A DNA stretch of 64,000 nt. Source: an uncultured Oscillospiraceae bacterium (lineage in GTDB: Bacteria; Bacillota; Clostridia; Oscillospirales; Oscillospiraceae). Below the pieces are notes generated by a model, which saw nothing but the letters and a program-made list of their open reading frames with translations, had not been told where the DNA came from and ran no database searches. The stretch lies in assembly GCA_934511165.1 (NCBI GenBank), contig CAKSWA010000001.1, positions 1-64,000 of the forward strand. The letters are read 5' to 3'. Shown in pieces: positions 40,428 to 48,939 of the stretch. Every line of letters starts with the position of its first letter. Position 1 is the first letter of the stretch. A program made the position numbers and the translations under genes.

Positions 40428-42839
40428 ATGTACCGGGTTGTGAAGCGCGACGGCAGGATCGTCGACTTTGAAATCAGCAAGATCGCCAACGCCATGAAGA
40501 AGGCGTTTGATGCGACCGAAACCAACTATAACCAGAGCGTCATTGACTTTCTGGCCGTGATGGTCACGGCGGATTTCCAGCCGAAGATCACCGATGAGCT
40601 CATCCACATTGAGGATATCCAGGATAGCGTTGAGAGCGTTCTCTCCCGCGGCGGATACGAAAACGTTGCCAAGGCGTACATCCTCTACCGCAAGCAGCAC
40701 GAGAATCTCCGCGCCGTGAGCGATACGGTGCTCGACTATAAGAAAACCGTTGATAACTATCTCAAGATCAACGACTGGCGCGTGAAGGAAAACTCCACCG
40801 TCACCTACTCCGTCGGCGGCCTCATCCTCTCGAACTCCGGCGCAATCACCGCCAACTACTGGCTGAGCGAGGTCTACGACGAGGAGATCGCCAACGCCCA
40901 CCGCAACGGCGATATCCATCTGCACGATCTGAGCATGCTCACCGGCTACTGCGCCGGATGGAGCCTGAAGCAGCTCATCCAGCAGGGTCTCGGCATTCCC
41001 GGCAAGATCAACTCCACCCCGGCGAGCCATCTGAGCACGCTGTGCAACCAGATGGTGAACTTTCTCGGCATCATGCAGAACGAGTGGGCAGGCGCGCAGG
41101 CGTTCTCCTCGTTCGACACGTATCTCGCGCCGTTCGTGCGCGTCGACAAGCTCAATCAGAAGGAAGTCAAGCAGTGCATCCAGTCGTTCATCTTCGGCGT
41201 GAACACGCCGTCCCGCTGGGGCACGCAGGCGCCGTTCTCCAATATCACGCTCGACTGGACCGTTCCGGCCGACCTACGCGATCTGCCCGCGATTGTCGGC
41301 GGCAAGGAGCAGGACTTCACCTACGGCGACTGCCAGAAGGAAATGGACATGGTGAACAAGGCGTTCATCGAGATCATGACCGAGGGCGACGCCAACGGCC
41401 GCGGCTTCCAGTACCCGATCCCGACCTACTCCATCACCAAGGATTTTGACTGGAGCGAGACCGAGAACAACCGCCTTCTCTTTGAGATGACCGCCAAGTA
41501 CGGCACGCCGTACTTCTCCAACTACATCAACTCTGACATGGAGCCGAGCGACGTGCGCTCGATGTGCTGCCGTCTGAGGCTGGACCTGCGCGAGTTGCGC
41601 AAGAAATCCGGCGGCTTCTTCGGCTCCGGCGAGAGCACCGGCTCGGTCGGCGTCGTGACGATCAACATGCCGCGCATCGCCTATCTCTCCAAGACCGAGG
41701 ACGAGTTCTACCGGCGGCTCGACCACATGATGGACATCGCGGCCCGCTCGCTCAAGACCAAGCGCACCGTTATCACCAAGCTCCTCGACGCCGGGCTCTA
41801 TCCCTACACGAAGTACTATCTCGGCACCTTTGAGAACCACTTCTCCACGATCGGTCTCGTCGGCATGAACGAGGCGTGCCTCAACGCCCGCTGGCTGCAC
41901 AAGGATCTCACCAATCCCGAGGCGCAGGAGTTCACCAAGGCTGTGCTCAACCACATGCGCGAGCGCCTGAGCGACTATCAGGAAAAATACGGCGATCTCT
42001 ATAACCTCGAAGCCACCCCGGCGGAGAGCACGTCCTACCGTCTCGCCAAGCACGACCGCGCGCGTTACCCCGAGATCATCACCGCCAACATGGACGGCAC
42101 GCCGTACTACACCAACAGTTCCCACCTCCCCGTGGGCTACACGGAGGATATTTTCTCCGCGCTGGACATTCAGGACGATCTCCAGACGCTGTACACCTCC
42201 GGCACGGTGTTCCACGCCTTCCTCGGCGAAAAGCTGCCTGACTGGCGCGCTGCCGCCGATCTTGTGCGCAAGATTGCCGAGAACTACAAGCTGCCGTACT
42301 ACACCATGAGCCCGACGTACTCCGTCTGCCACGACCACGGCTACATCACCGGCGAGCACTTCTCCTGCCCGAAGTGCGGCAAGGAGACCGAGGTCTGGAG
42401 CCGCATCACCGGCTACTACCGCCCTGTGCAGAACTGGAACGACGGCAAGGTGCAGGAGTTCAAGGACCGCAAGGAGTATAACGTCGGCCACAGTCACTTC
42501 ACCGGCGGCATCCACCGCCACGAAGCCTGCTGCTGCGGCGACGGCACCGTCGCCCACGGCATGCAGCCCGAAGAGGTCGGCGCCGTTTCCGCGGTGCACA
42601 CCGCGCAGCTTTTCACCCGCACGACCTGCCCGAACTGCCGCGTGGCGGAGAAGATGCTCGATAAGGCCGGCTTTGCCTACGAGAACCTGACCGCCGAGGA
42701 GCACCCCGAGCTCTGCCGCGAATACGGCATCAAGGGCGCGCCGACGCTCGTGCTCTCCGACGGCGTCCACTTTGAGAAATATTACGGCGTGGCCGAGATC
42801 AAGAAGCTCCTCGCCGAAACCGCGCAGAAGGCGGAATAA
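40428..42839 (+). CDS. nrdD: Class III ribonucleotide reductase NrdD fused to a glutaredoxin-like domain
   Basis: Oxygen-sensitive glycyl-radical enzyme that reduces ribonucleoside triphosphates. 803 residues: N-terminal ATP-cone (MYRVVKRDGRIVDFEISKI), the 10-stranded barrel with HNGD-like HRNGDIHLHDLSML, a zinc site with CHDHGYITGEHFSCPKC, and the radical loop RITGYYRPV with Gly662. The last 80 residues add a redoxin fold with CPNC (Cys734 and Cys737) and GAPTLVLSDG, typical of glutaredoxins. Start at 40428 follows TGGAGG. The fused redoxin and adjacent thioredoxin reductase point to the NrdD class that takes electrons from NADPH through a redoxin instead of formate. The activase gene nrdG is just upstream. 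Confidence 0.94.
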   Translation: MYRVVKRDGRIVDFEISKIANAMKKAFDATETNYNQSVIDFLAVMVTADFQPKITDELIHIEDIQDSVESVLSRGGYENVAKAYILYRKQHENLRAVSDTVLDYKKTVDNYLKINDWRVKENSTVTYSVGGLILSNSGAITANYWLSEVYDEEIANAHRNGDIHLHDLSMLTGYCAGWSLKQLIQQGLGIPGKINSTPASHLSTLCNQMVNFLGIMQNEWAGAQAFSSFDTYLAPFVRVDKLNQKEVKQCIQSFIFGVNTPSRWGTQAPFSNITLDWTVPADLRDLPAIVGGKEQDFTYGDCQKEMDMVNKAFIEIMTEGDANGRGFQYPIPTYSITKDFDWSETENNRLLFEMTAKYGTPYFSNYINSDMEPSDVRSMCCRLRLDLRELRKKSGGFFGSGESTGSVGVVTINMPRIAYLSKTEDEFYRRLDHMMDIAARSLKTKRTVITKLLDAGLYPYTKYYLGTFENHFSTIGLVGMNEACLNARWLHKDLTNPEAQEFTKAVLNHMRERLSDYQEKYGDLYNLEATPAESTSYRLAKHDRARYPEIITANMDGTPYYTNSSHLPVGYTEDIFSALDIQDDLQTLYTSGTVFHAFLGEKLPDWRAAADLVRKIAENYKLPYYTMSPTYSVCHDHGYITGEHFSCPKCGKETEVWSRITGYYRPVQNWNDGKVQEFKDRKEYNVGHSHFTGGIHRHEACCCGDGTVAHGMQPEEVGAVSAVHTAQLFTRTTCPNCRVAEKMLDKAGFAYENLTAEEHPELCREYGIKGAPTLVLSDGVHFEKYYGVAEIKKLLAETAQKAE

Positions 42840-42908
42840 GCCGCCATTTCCCGCGCAGTCCGAAACGAAGCCCGCCTCGGCGGGCTTCGTTTGCGATAGG
42901 CGATGACC

Positions 42909-43018
42909 TTGGCTCCCTCCTTGAGGGAGGCAAATCGATATACAAAAATCCAGCTTGGCTCCCCTCGTCTGGGGAGCTGCCGCGGTGCAAAGCGCCGTGA
43001 CGGAGGGCTTTCCCCCTC
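42909..43018. repeat. Dispersed palindromic GC-rich repeat, copy 4
   Basis: Two units: GGCTCCCTCCTTGAGGGAGGC (an almost perfect palindrome) and GGCTCCCCTCGTCTGGGGAGC, followed by GCCGCGGTGCAAAGCGCCG and GACGGAGGG. It separates nrdD from the thioredoxin reductase gene. Confidence 0.65.
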
Positions 43019-43034
43019 GGAAAGAGAGCAGCAA

Positions 43035-43949
43035 ATGTACGACATCATCATTGCCGGAGGCGGCCCGGCGGGAATGACCGCCGCCATTTATGCCCGCCGC
43101 AGCGGAAAGAGCGTTCTTCTTCTCGAACGCGAGGGCTACGGCGGCCAGATTGCCTACGCCCCGCGCGTGGAAAATTATCCCGGCGTCGCCTCCATTGGCG
43201 GCGCAGAGCTTGCCGAGCAGATGCTTGAGCAGATGCTCGCGCTCGACGCCGAAACCGACGTTGGCGAGGTTTTGTCCGTGGAGCGCGCCGGGGAGAATTT
43301 TGCAGTCCGCACAGAGGACGACGTATACGAAAGCCGCGCCGTGATTCTTGCCACGGGCGCAAAGCACCGCCATCTCGGTCTGCCGGGCGAGGAGGAGCTT
43401 CTCGGTCACGGCGTTTCCTACTGCGCAGTGTGCGACGGCGGATTTTATAAAAACGGCGTCACCGCTGTTGTCGGCGGCGGCGACAGTGCTTTGCAGGAGG
43501 CGCTGCTGCTCTCCGACATCTGCCAAACCGTATACCTCATCCATCGGCGCGACACCTTCCGCGGCGACGCGGAAAAACAGGAGCGCCTCTTCGCGCGCGC
43601 AAATGTGAAAGTTCTCACGCCCATGGAGATCGCCGAATTCCTCACCGAGGACGGCGCGCTCCGCGCGCTGCGGCTGAAGAACACCGCGACCGGCGAGGAG
43701 TCCGAGCTCCCCGTGGACTGCCTCTTTGTCTCCGTCGGCCAGCAGCCGGAGCTGGAGCGCTTTGCTTCGCTCGTGCCGCTCACCGACTGCGGCTACGCCG
43801 CCGTGCCGGAGACCGGTGAAGCGCCCGTCCGCGGCGTTTTCGTTGCCGGGGACTGCCGCAGCAAGCGCGTCCGCCAGCTCACCACCGCCGTTTCGGACGG
43901 GGCAAACGCCGCGCTCGCGGCGTGCCGTTATCTCGACGGCGAGGAATAA
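43035..43949 (+). CDS. trxB: Thioredoxin reductase-like NAD(P)H:disulfide flavoprotein
   Basis: Flavoprotein that passes electrons from NAD(P)H via FAD to a redoxin. 304 residues with the N-terminal FAD motif IIAGGGPAGMTAAIYA, the redox-active pair in YCAVCDGGFY, the NAD(P) motif VVGGGDSALQEALLL and the closing VFVAGDCRSKRVRQLTTAVSDG. The AAAGAGAG ribosome site is weak. It lies 195 bases after nrdD, separated by a repeat element but with no clear terminator, so co-transcription is possible. The neighbourhood suggests that it reduces the CPNC site of the NrdD redoxin domain. No free thioredoxin gene is adjacent. Confidence 0.92.
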   Translation: MYDIIIAGGGPAGMTAAIYARRSGKSVLLLEREGYGGQIAYAPRVENYPGVASIGGAELAEQMLEQMLALDAETDVGEVLSVERAGENFAVRTEDDVYESRAVILATGAKHRHLGLPGEEELLGHGVSYCAVCDGGFYKNGVTAVVGGGDSALQEALLLSDICQTVYLIHRRDTFRGDAEKQERLFARANVKVLTPMEIAEFLTEDGALRALRLKNTATGEESELPVDCLFVSVGQQPELERFASLVPLTDCGYAAVPETGEAPVRGVFVAGDCRSKRVRQLTTAVSDGANAALAACRYLDGEE

Positions 43950-43985
43950 ATCCCATAAATTGGGTGACATAATTTTATAACATGG

Positions 43986-44026
43986 CCGGCGCAGAGATTG
44001 ACATTATTTTTAAATCTTTGCGCCGG
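43986..44026 (+). terminator. Hairpin after trxB
   Basis: Stem CCGGCGCA-GAGATT / AATCTT-TGCGCCGG (one mismatch), 13-base loop, with no long T-run. The rest of the 276-base gap to the SLH gene is AT-rich and holds a small CCAGA/TCTGG hairpin around 44087-44100, but no clear promoter that I can defend. Confidence 0.5.
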
Positions 44027-44225
44027 TTTGTAACACAATATGCGGTATTCCTTTGCAAAAGGCGTGCCTATATCTTGAATTTTCCCAGAAAAATCTGGAA
44101 AAGTGTCAAATTGGCAACGGAAATTGTTTCTTCTTCTTAACGATTTATCATCAGCATTATGTTAAGTTGCAGACAGGTTATGTAAAGTGCGCAACCAATT
44201 CCGACGATGATCGAGGGAGCCTGCC

Positions 44226-46067
44226 ATGAAATCCGCACGCCGATCTGCCGTATATCGTGTTCTTTCCGCAGCAGCCGCCGCGCTGCTGCTTATTGCGCTT
44301 TTGAGCGCGAACGCGCTTGCCGCCGACACGGACGGTCTCACCGTGGAAACGCTCACGTTCCGGGACATTCTGGCGCTTTACGCCGCGGATCGAAACTCCT
44401 TCGGCGAAAACGCCCCGGAGACGGATGGCGAGGGCGTGACAAACGCCGCGAAGCGTCTGGCCGAGATGTTTACGTTCACCGTGGGGCTCAACTATACCGG
44501 CGAAGGACTCAACTGCAACTATTTCGGCAAGGACATCTCTTCGCAGATGGGTACGGAGCCGTATACCGACGGCAACCGCCTCGCCTCCTACGATGTGGAG
44601 ATCCTTCCCTGCCGCAGCTACGCCGTGGCGCTGCCGCAGGGGCAGACCACGACGATCTCGGTCTATCTTGCCGGGTACACCAACGCCGCCGCGTCCGGCG
44701 GCGTGGAGGCGGTGCTTCACTATGTCTGGCAGGATCAGGGCGTATGGTACGCCGTGAAGGACGATAACCCGTATTACCGTGTCCGCTTCAACGGCAAGAG
44801 TGCCCGCGCGCTCGCCGCTGACGGCCTTACCATGGCTCTCGCCCACGCTGAAAACGGCACCGCCGCTATCGGCGCTTGGGAAAATCTCTCCGCCACGCCG
44901 GACGGGAACGGCGTCGTGACGCTTCCCGGCAGCACGCTGCTCGCCGGGCAGGGAAGCGCCAATCTCCTTGGCGTGACGGCCGATTTCTCCTCGCTTTCTT
45001 ACGGCTCTCTCACCCATTCGCTGCTCGCCGTGAGCGATTTTCTCCGCGGCGACACAACGTACCAGACCGGCCCGCTTGTATACAAGCGCGACTGCTTTGA
45101 GGCCGGAACGCTGCACCGCGTGCCGGACGGCGAAGCGCTGCGCGAAGGCGTGACCTATGAGTTCCGCGTGCAGTATGCCGAGGCGCTCACCGTTGCGGCA
45201 GGGATGCGCGGCGAGGATGTGGGGCTTGTCGTCCGCTCCGAGCTGACGGGCAGGGAATTTCCCGTTTCCGATTTTGTCTGGTACGGGAGCAGCGAGCACC
45301 TGACCGGCGATGAGTACAACCCTTACACGATCACGTTTACCTATACTCCCTCGCAGGAGGGCAGCACCGTGTGCAGCTTCGTGCCGGTGAATCTGACCGG
45401 CGAGAGCAGCGCGCTTGCCGCCGCGCCCTTCCACGCCTGCGTCGAGACCTCCGCGCCGGCTGCAGAGGCTGCTGCCGCGGAAGTGCCTGCGGCTGAGGCT
45501 CCCGCTGTCGTTGAGACCGCCGTTTCCGTAGCGCCGGAGGCTGTACTCCCCACGCCGGCAGCGCCGGCCATTGCGCAGACGCAGCCCGGCAGCGCCACGC
45601 CGATGCCGCTGCGCACCGCCGAGAGCGGCGCGCCCGCCACGCGTGCGCTTCTCGCCCAGACGCTCTGGACGCTTTTTGACTGCCCCGCCGCCGAGAGCGA
45701 CGTGTACTTCTCCGATCTTCCCGCCGATGCGGACGCGGCGCAGGCCATCCGCTGGGCGGCGCAGAGCGGGCTGATCGTCGGCTATGGCGACGGCACATTC
45801 CGCCCCGATGAGCCGGTCACGCGCGAGCAGACTGCCGTGATTCTCTGCCGCTACGCCGCGCTGCGCGGCGCAGACACCTCTGCCGCGGGCGATCTTGCCT
45901 CGTGGAGCGACGGCAGTTCCGTCAGCTCGTGGGCGCAGCAGGCGATGCTCTGGGCGATGCAGTCCGGCACGATCGCCGCGCACGACGACGGCACCATCGG
46001 CGCCCGCGAAACCGCAACCTGCGGCGCGCTCACCGAGATGCTGATGAATTTGCAGACGAAGCTGTGA
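44226..46067 (+). CDS. Secreted SLH-domain surface protein
   Basis: Exported protein of 613 residues with a signal peptide (basic start, then AAAAALLLIALLSANALAA). Residues about 35-400 form a strand-rich region of unknown fold with NYTGEGLNCNYFGKD and two stretches resembling carbohydrate- or cell-wall-binding domains. An Ala/Pro/Val-rich linker (about 405-470) leads to two C-terminal SLH-type repeats: VYFSDLPADADAAQAIRWA with GYGDGTFRPDEPVTREQTA, and a divergent ASWSDGSSVSSWAQQAM. A third repeat before them is partial (ATRALLAQTLWTLF). SLH domains hold proteins on the cell-wall polysaccharide. GGGAG precedes the ATG. Function of the main domain unknown. Confidence 0.82.
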   Translation: MKSARRSAVYRVLSAAAAALLLIALLSANALAADTDGLTVETLTFRDILALYAADRNSFGENAPETDGEGVTNAAKRLAEMFTFTVGLNYTGEGLNCNYFGKDISSQMGTEPYTDGNRLASYDVEILPCRSYAVALPQGQTTTISVYLAGYTNAAASGGVEAVLHYVWQDQGVWYAVKDDNPYYRVRFNGKSARALAADGLTMALAHAENGTAAIGAWENLSATPDGNGVVTLPGSTLLAGQGSANLLGVTADFSSLSYGSLTHSLLAVSDFLRGDTTYQTGPLVYKRDCFEAGTLHRVPDGEALREGVTYEFRVQYAEALTVAAGMRGEDVGLVVRSELTGREFPVSDFVWYGSSEHLTGDEYNPYTITFTYTPSQEGSTVCSFVPVNLTGESSALAAAPFHACVETSAPAAEAAAAEVPAAEAPAVVETAVSVAPEAVLPTPAAPAIAQTQPGSATPMPLRTAESGAPATRALLAQTLWTLFDCPAAESDVYFSDLPADADAAQAIRWAAQSGLIVGYGDGTFRPDEPVTREQTAVILCRYAALRGADTSAAGDLASWSDGSSVSSWAQQAMLWAMQSGTIAAHDDGTIGARETATCGALTEMLMNLQTKL

Positions 46068-46081
46068 TATACTACAAAGTA

Positions 46082-46218
46082 AAGGCTCCCTCTGACGAGG
46101 GAGCTGTCAGCGAAGCTGACGGAGGGAGAGAAAAAGCGTGTTTTCCGCGCAGAAAGATTTTCTCTCCCTCCGTCAAAAGCTCCGCTTTTGCCACCTCCCT
46201 CGTCAGAGGGAGGCTTTT
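46082..46218. repeat. Dispersed palindromic GC-rich repeat, copies 5a and 5b
   Basis: Two units in inverted orientation: GGCTCCCTCTGACGAGGGAG with GCTGTCAGCGAAGCTGACGG, then CTCTCCCTCCGTCAAAAGC with CCACCTCCCTCGTCAGAGGG. Together they can form one long hairpin between the SLH gene and the CYTH gene. The element ends 25 bases before the CYTH start codon. Confidence 0.7.
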
Positions 46219-46243
46219 GATTTTGATGAAAGGAAATTTTTTT

Positions 46244-46759
46244 ATGAGCGAAACCAACCTCCCGCTCGAGATCGAGCGGAAATTTCTCATCGCGGCGCCG
46301 GACGCGGCGCTGCTTGAGGAAAAGAGCGTAAAGCGCCTTGCGATCGAGCAGGTATATCTCCGCGCCGGTACTTCCGGCGCCGGCCGCCGCATCCGCCGCA
46401 CCCGCTGCGGCGCGGAGGAACGGTTTTTCTATACGGAAAAAACGCGCGTCACCGCCGTCACACGCATCGAGCGCGAGCACGAAATCTCTGCGGCGGAGTT
46501 TGATGCGCTGCTTTCCGAGCGCGACGAGGCGCTGCGCACCATCGAAAAGACGCGCTATCTCGTGCCATTCGGGGGGCACACACTGGAGATCGACGTATTT
46601 CCGTTCTGGGATGACCGTGCCTTCTGCGAATGCGAGCTGCAAAGCGAGGACGAGTCTCTCGCGCTCCCGGACTGGCTGCACGTATACCGCGAAGTGACGG
46701 AGGACCCCCGTTACACCAACCGCGCGCTCGCCCGCGCTGTACCGGAGGAGACGCTCTGA
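46244..46759 (+). CDS. CYTH-domain protein
   Basis: 171-residue protein of the CYTH superfamily (class IV adenylate cyclase / thiamine triphosphatase / inorganic triphosphatase fold). The diagnostic ExExK signature is LEIERKFLI at residues 8-16, and alternating charged strands follow (RIRRTRCG, RIEREHEIS, LEIDVFPFWD, CECELQSED), forming the metal-triphosphate tunnel. Bacterial CYTH proteins usually hydrolyse inorganic triphosphate or are of unknown role. The ATG at 46244 follows GAAAGG at a spacing of 10; an ATG 18 bases upstream has no site. It is followed by a promoter, so it is likely transcribed alone. Confidence 0.88.
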   Translation: MSETNLPLEIERKFLIAAPDAALLEEKSVKRLAIEQVYLRAGTSGAGRRIRRTRCGAEERFFYTEKTRVTAVTRIEREHEISAAEFDALLSERDEALRTIEKTRYLVPFGGHTLEIDVFPFWDDRAFCECELQSEDESLALPDWLHVYREVTEDPRYTNRALARAVPEETL

Positions 46760-46765
46760 ACCGTA

Positions 46766-46795
46766 TTGCTTTTCCCCGGCAGAATATGGTATAGT
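46766..46795 (+). promoter_or_regulatory. Promoter of the ICMT-like/greA unit
   Basis: TTGCTT (46766-46771), 18 bases, TATAGT (46790-46795), about 40 bases before the ATG at 46838. Confidence 0.55.
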
Positions 46796-46837
46796 AAAAG
46801 CGATAAATTTGCCCCGATAGAAAAAGGAGACTTCCCT

Positions 46838-47431
46838 ATGCTCTTTGACGGACTGAGCCCTCTTCTCTGCTGCGTGCTGGGCTATGTCAGCATCATCCTC
46901 TACGATCTCAACAACACCTCGCACAACAACGACCGCATGCAGTCGCTCTACACCGTCGGCGCCGGTCTGATCGGCCTCGCGTTTTTCAACACCGTTCTTC
47001 CGGGGCTTTCGGAGGCCAACTCCCTGCCCGCGGCGGTACGCGTTATTGCCGGAATTCTGGCGCTCGGTTTTTTCGTGCTGCTCATCTATCTCACCTTCAT
47101 CACCGGCGGGCGCACCAACTGGAAGAACAAGAATCCCAAGAAGCGCTGGTGGGAAAAGGACCTCGTGACAACGGGAGCGTATGCACTCTGCCGCCACCCG
47201 AGCGTTTGGGTGATGCTCTTTTTCTGTCTGCTGCTCATCCCGGCGGCGAACTTTGACCCCTGGTACGCCACGATCTTCAGCGTGTGCGGTCTGCTGCTGG
47301 CAATGTATGAAGATATCAACGTTTTCCCCGTGCTCATGCGCGGGTACAACACCTACAAGGACACCACGCCGTTCCTCTTCCCCACGAAGGAGAGCATCCG
47401 GCGGTGCTTTAAGGGAAAGAAGGCCAAATAA
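46838..47431 (+). CDS. Isoprenylcysteine-methyltransferase-like membrane protein
   Basis: Membrane protein of 197 residues with about five hydrophobic segments. The C-terminal half resembles the ICMT/PEMT methyltransferase family: GAYALCRHPSVWVMLFF (the RHP motif contacting S-adenosylmethionine) and MYEDINVFPVLMRGYNTYKD. In bacteria such proteins methylate lipids or small molecules, or are of unknown role. AAAAAGGAGACTT precedes the ATG. It is followed three bases later by a GreA-like gene, so the two are co-translated. The N-terminal half is not recognisable. Confidence 0.7.
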   Translation: MLFDGLSPLLCCVLGYVSIILYDLNNTSHNNDRMQSLYTVGAGLIGLAFFNTVLPGLSEANSLPAAVRVIAGILALGFFVLLIYLTFITGGRTNWKNKNPKKRWWEKDLVTTGAYALCRHPSVWVMLFFCLLLIPAANFDPWYATIFSVCGLLLAMYEDINVFPVLMRGYNTYKDTTPFLFPTKESIRRCFKGKKAK

Positions 47432-47434
47432 TTC

Positions 47435-47938
47435 ATGCACGACGAACTGACTGCCGTTGATATGCAGAAAATGCGCGAGGAGCTTCGCGAGCGCGAGGAA
47501 GTGCTCATGCCGAAGATCCTTGAGGACGTGAAGGTCGCCCGCTCGTTCGGCGATCTGAGCGAAAACTTTGAGTACAAGGCCGCGAAGGCCGAACAGCGCA
47601 AGAACATGAGCCGCATCCGCTATCTCAAGCAGATGCTCGCTTCCGCCGTTGTGATCGACGCGAAGTCCGGTACCGACGAAGTTGGCCTCTTCGACCGCGT
47701 TGTGCTGTATCTGGAGGACGATGACGAGGAGATGACCGTCCGGTTCGTGACGACGCTCCGGCAGAACGCTCTTGAAGGGCTCATCAGCAAGGAGTCTCCG
47801 CTCGGCGAAGCGGTGCTCGGCCACAAGGTGGGAGAGCGCGTATACGTCCACGTGAACGACGATTACGGATACTATGCCGAAATCCGTTCGATTGAAAAAG
47901 GCCAAGACGACGCAAGTCTTGAAATAAGCTCTTATTGA
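47435..47938 (+). CDS. greA: GreA/GreB-family transcription elongation factor
   Basis: Binds RNA polymerase through its C-terminal domain and stimulates cleavage of backtracked RNA with an N-terminal coiled coil. 167 residues: the coiled-coil tip carries the acidic residues in GDLSENFEYKAAKAEQ, which complete the polymerase active site, and the C-terminal FKBP-like domain includes SPLGEAVLGHKVGERV. It starts 3 bases after the ICMT-like gene and has AAGAAGG as a likely ribosome site. As the coiled-coil tip is intact, an active Gre factor is likely, though Gre paralogues such as Gfh1 are inhibitory. Confidence 0.9.
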   Translation: MHDELTAVDMQKMREELREREEVLMPKILEDVKVARSFGDLSENFEYKAAKAEQRKNMSRIRYLKQMLASAVVIDAKSGTDEVGLFDRVVLYLEDDDEEMTVRFVTTLRQNALEGLISKESPLGEAVLGHKVGERVYVHVNDDYGYYAEIRSIEKGQDDASLEISSY

Positions 47939-47977
47939 TATTCCCATCCGTTTTAATGCAGCGAAAGGAGAACTTTC

Positions 47978-48880
47978 ATGTCCGCAACACTCGTTATCAT
48001 GGCCGCGGGGCTTGCCTCGCGCTACGGCGGGGCGAAGCAGATCGAAAAGGTCGGCCCCGGCGGGGAAATCCTCATGGAGTACACCATCCACGACGCGCAG
48101 CGCGCCGGATTTGACCGGTTCGTCATCATTCTCCAGCCGCAGATGCTGGAGGACTTCCGCGCCGTATGCGGCGAGCGGCTCGAAGGAAAGGCACATGTCG
48201 ATTACGCCTTCCAGAGCTTTGATTCGCTGCCGGACTGGTTCACCGTTCCGGAAGGGCGCACGAAGCCCTACGGCACCGTGACCGCCGTGCTCAGCGGCAA
48301 AGACGTGATCTCCGGCAATTTTGCCGTGGTAAATGCCGATGACTACTACGGCCCCTGCGCCTTCACGCTGATGTACGAAGCGCTCGAAAAGCTCCCGGAA
48401 ACGGGCCGTGGCTGCATGGTCGCCTACAAGCTGCGCAACACCGTGAGCGATTTCGGCACCGTGACGCGCGGCGTGTGCCACATTGACGGCGGCGAGATGA
48501 CCGCCGTTACCGAGACATTCAAGATCGGCAAAGCGCCGGACGGCTCCATCCGCTCGTTTGCCGATTCCGAGGAGGGCGTCGCGCTTGACGGCGAGAGCCC
48601 GGTATCCATGAACTTCTGGGGCTTCACGCCGTGGGCGCTGGGCGAAATGGAGAATTACTTCCATGCGTTCCTCCGCTCCGAGGCGGGCAAGGAGCTCAAG
48701 AGCGAGTGCCTGCTGCCGACGATGGTAGGCGATATGCTCCGCGAAGGCACGATGCACGTTGACGCGTACACAACCGAGGAAGCGTGGTTCGGCATGACAT
48801 ACCACGAGGACCGCGCCACGACCGCCGCCATGCTCCGCAAGCTCACCGCCGAGGGCATGTACCCGGAAAATCTGTACTGA
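47978..48880 (+). CDS. Sugar nucleotidyltransferase (NTP_transferase family)
   Basis: Nucleotidyltransferase of 300 residues that probably activates a sugar phosphate with an NTP. N-terminal signature IMAAGLASRYGGAKQIEKVG matches the GxGxRx-K motif, the conserved NADDYYG Asp binds metal, and MNFWGFTPWAL and EAWFGMTYHEDR follow. The sugar is not determined by the sequence; close relatives in Clostridia are unassigned. GAAAGGAGAAC precedes the ATG. It stands alone between greA and a terminator. Confidence 0.83.
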   Translation: MSATLVIMAAGLASRYGGAKQIEKVGPGGEILMEYTIHDAQRAGFDRFVIILQPQMLEDFRAVCGERLEGKAHVDYAFQSFDSLPDWFTVPEGRTKPYGTVTAVLSGKDVISGNFAVVNADDYYGPCAFTLMYEALEKLPETGRGCMVAYKLRNTVSDFGTVTRGVCHIDGGEMTAVTETFKIGKAPDGSIRSFADSEEGVALDGESPVSMNFWGFTPWALGEMENYFHAFLRSEAGKELKSECLLPTMVGDMLREGTMHVDAYTTEEAWFGMTYHEDRATTAAMLRKLTAEGMYPENLY

Positions 48881-48893
48881 ACACGGCCTATAC

Positions 48894-48935
48894 AAAACCC
48901 GGCTCTTCGGATCGTATCCGAGGAGCCGGGTTTTT
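48894..48935. terminator. Bidirectional terminator between convergent genes
   Basis: Long stem AAAACCCGGCTC-TTCGGAT / ATCCGA-GGAGCCGGGTTTT with a 3-base loop and T-rich ends on both strands, between the nucleotidyltransferase and the MurK-like gene. Confidence 0.88.
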
Positions 48936-48939
48936 GTAT

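Noticed and set aside
41274..43970. Minus-strand 898-codon frame opposite nrdD and trxB
   Set aside because: Antisense to two certain genes; composition is that of a mirror frame.
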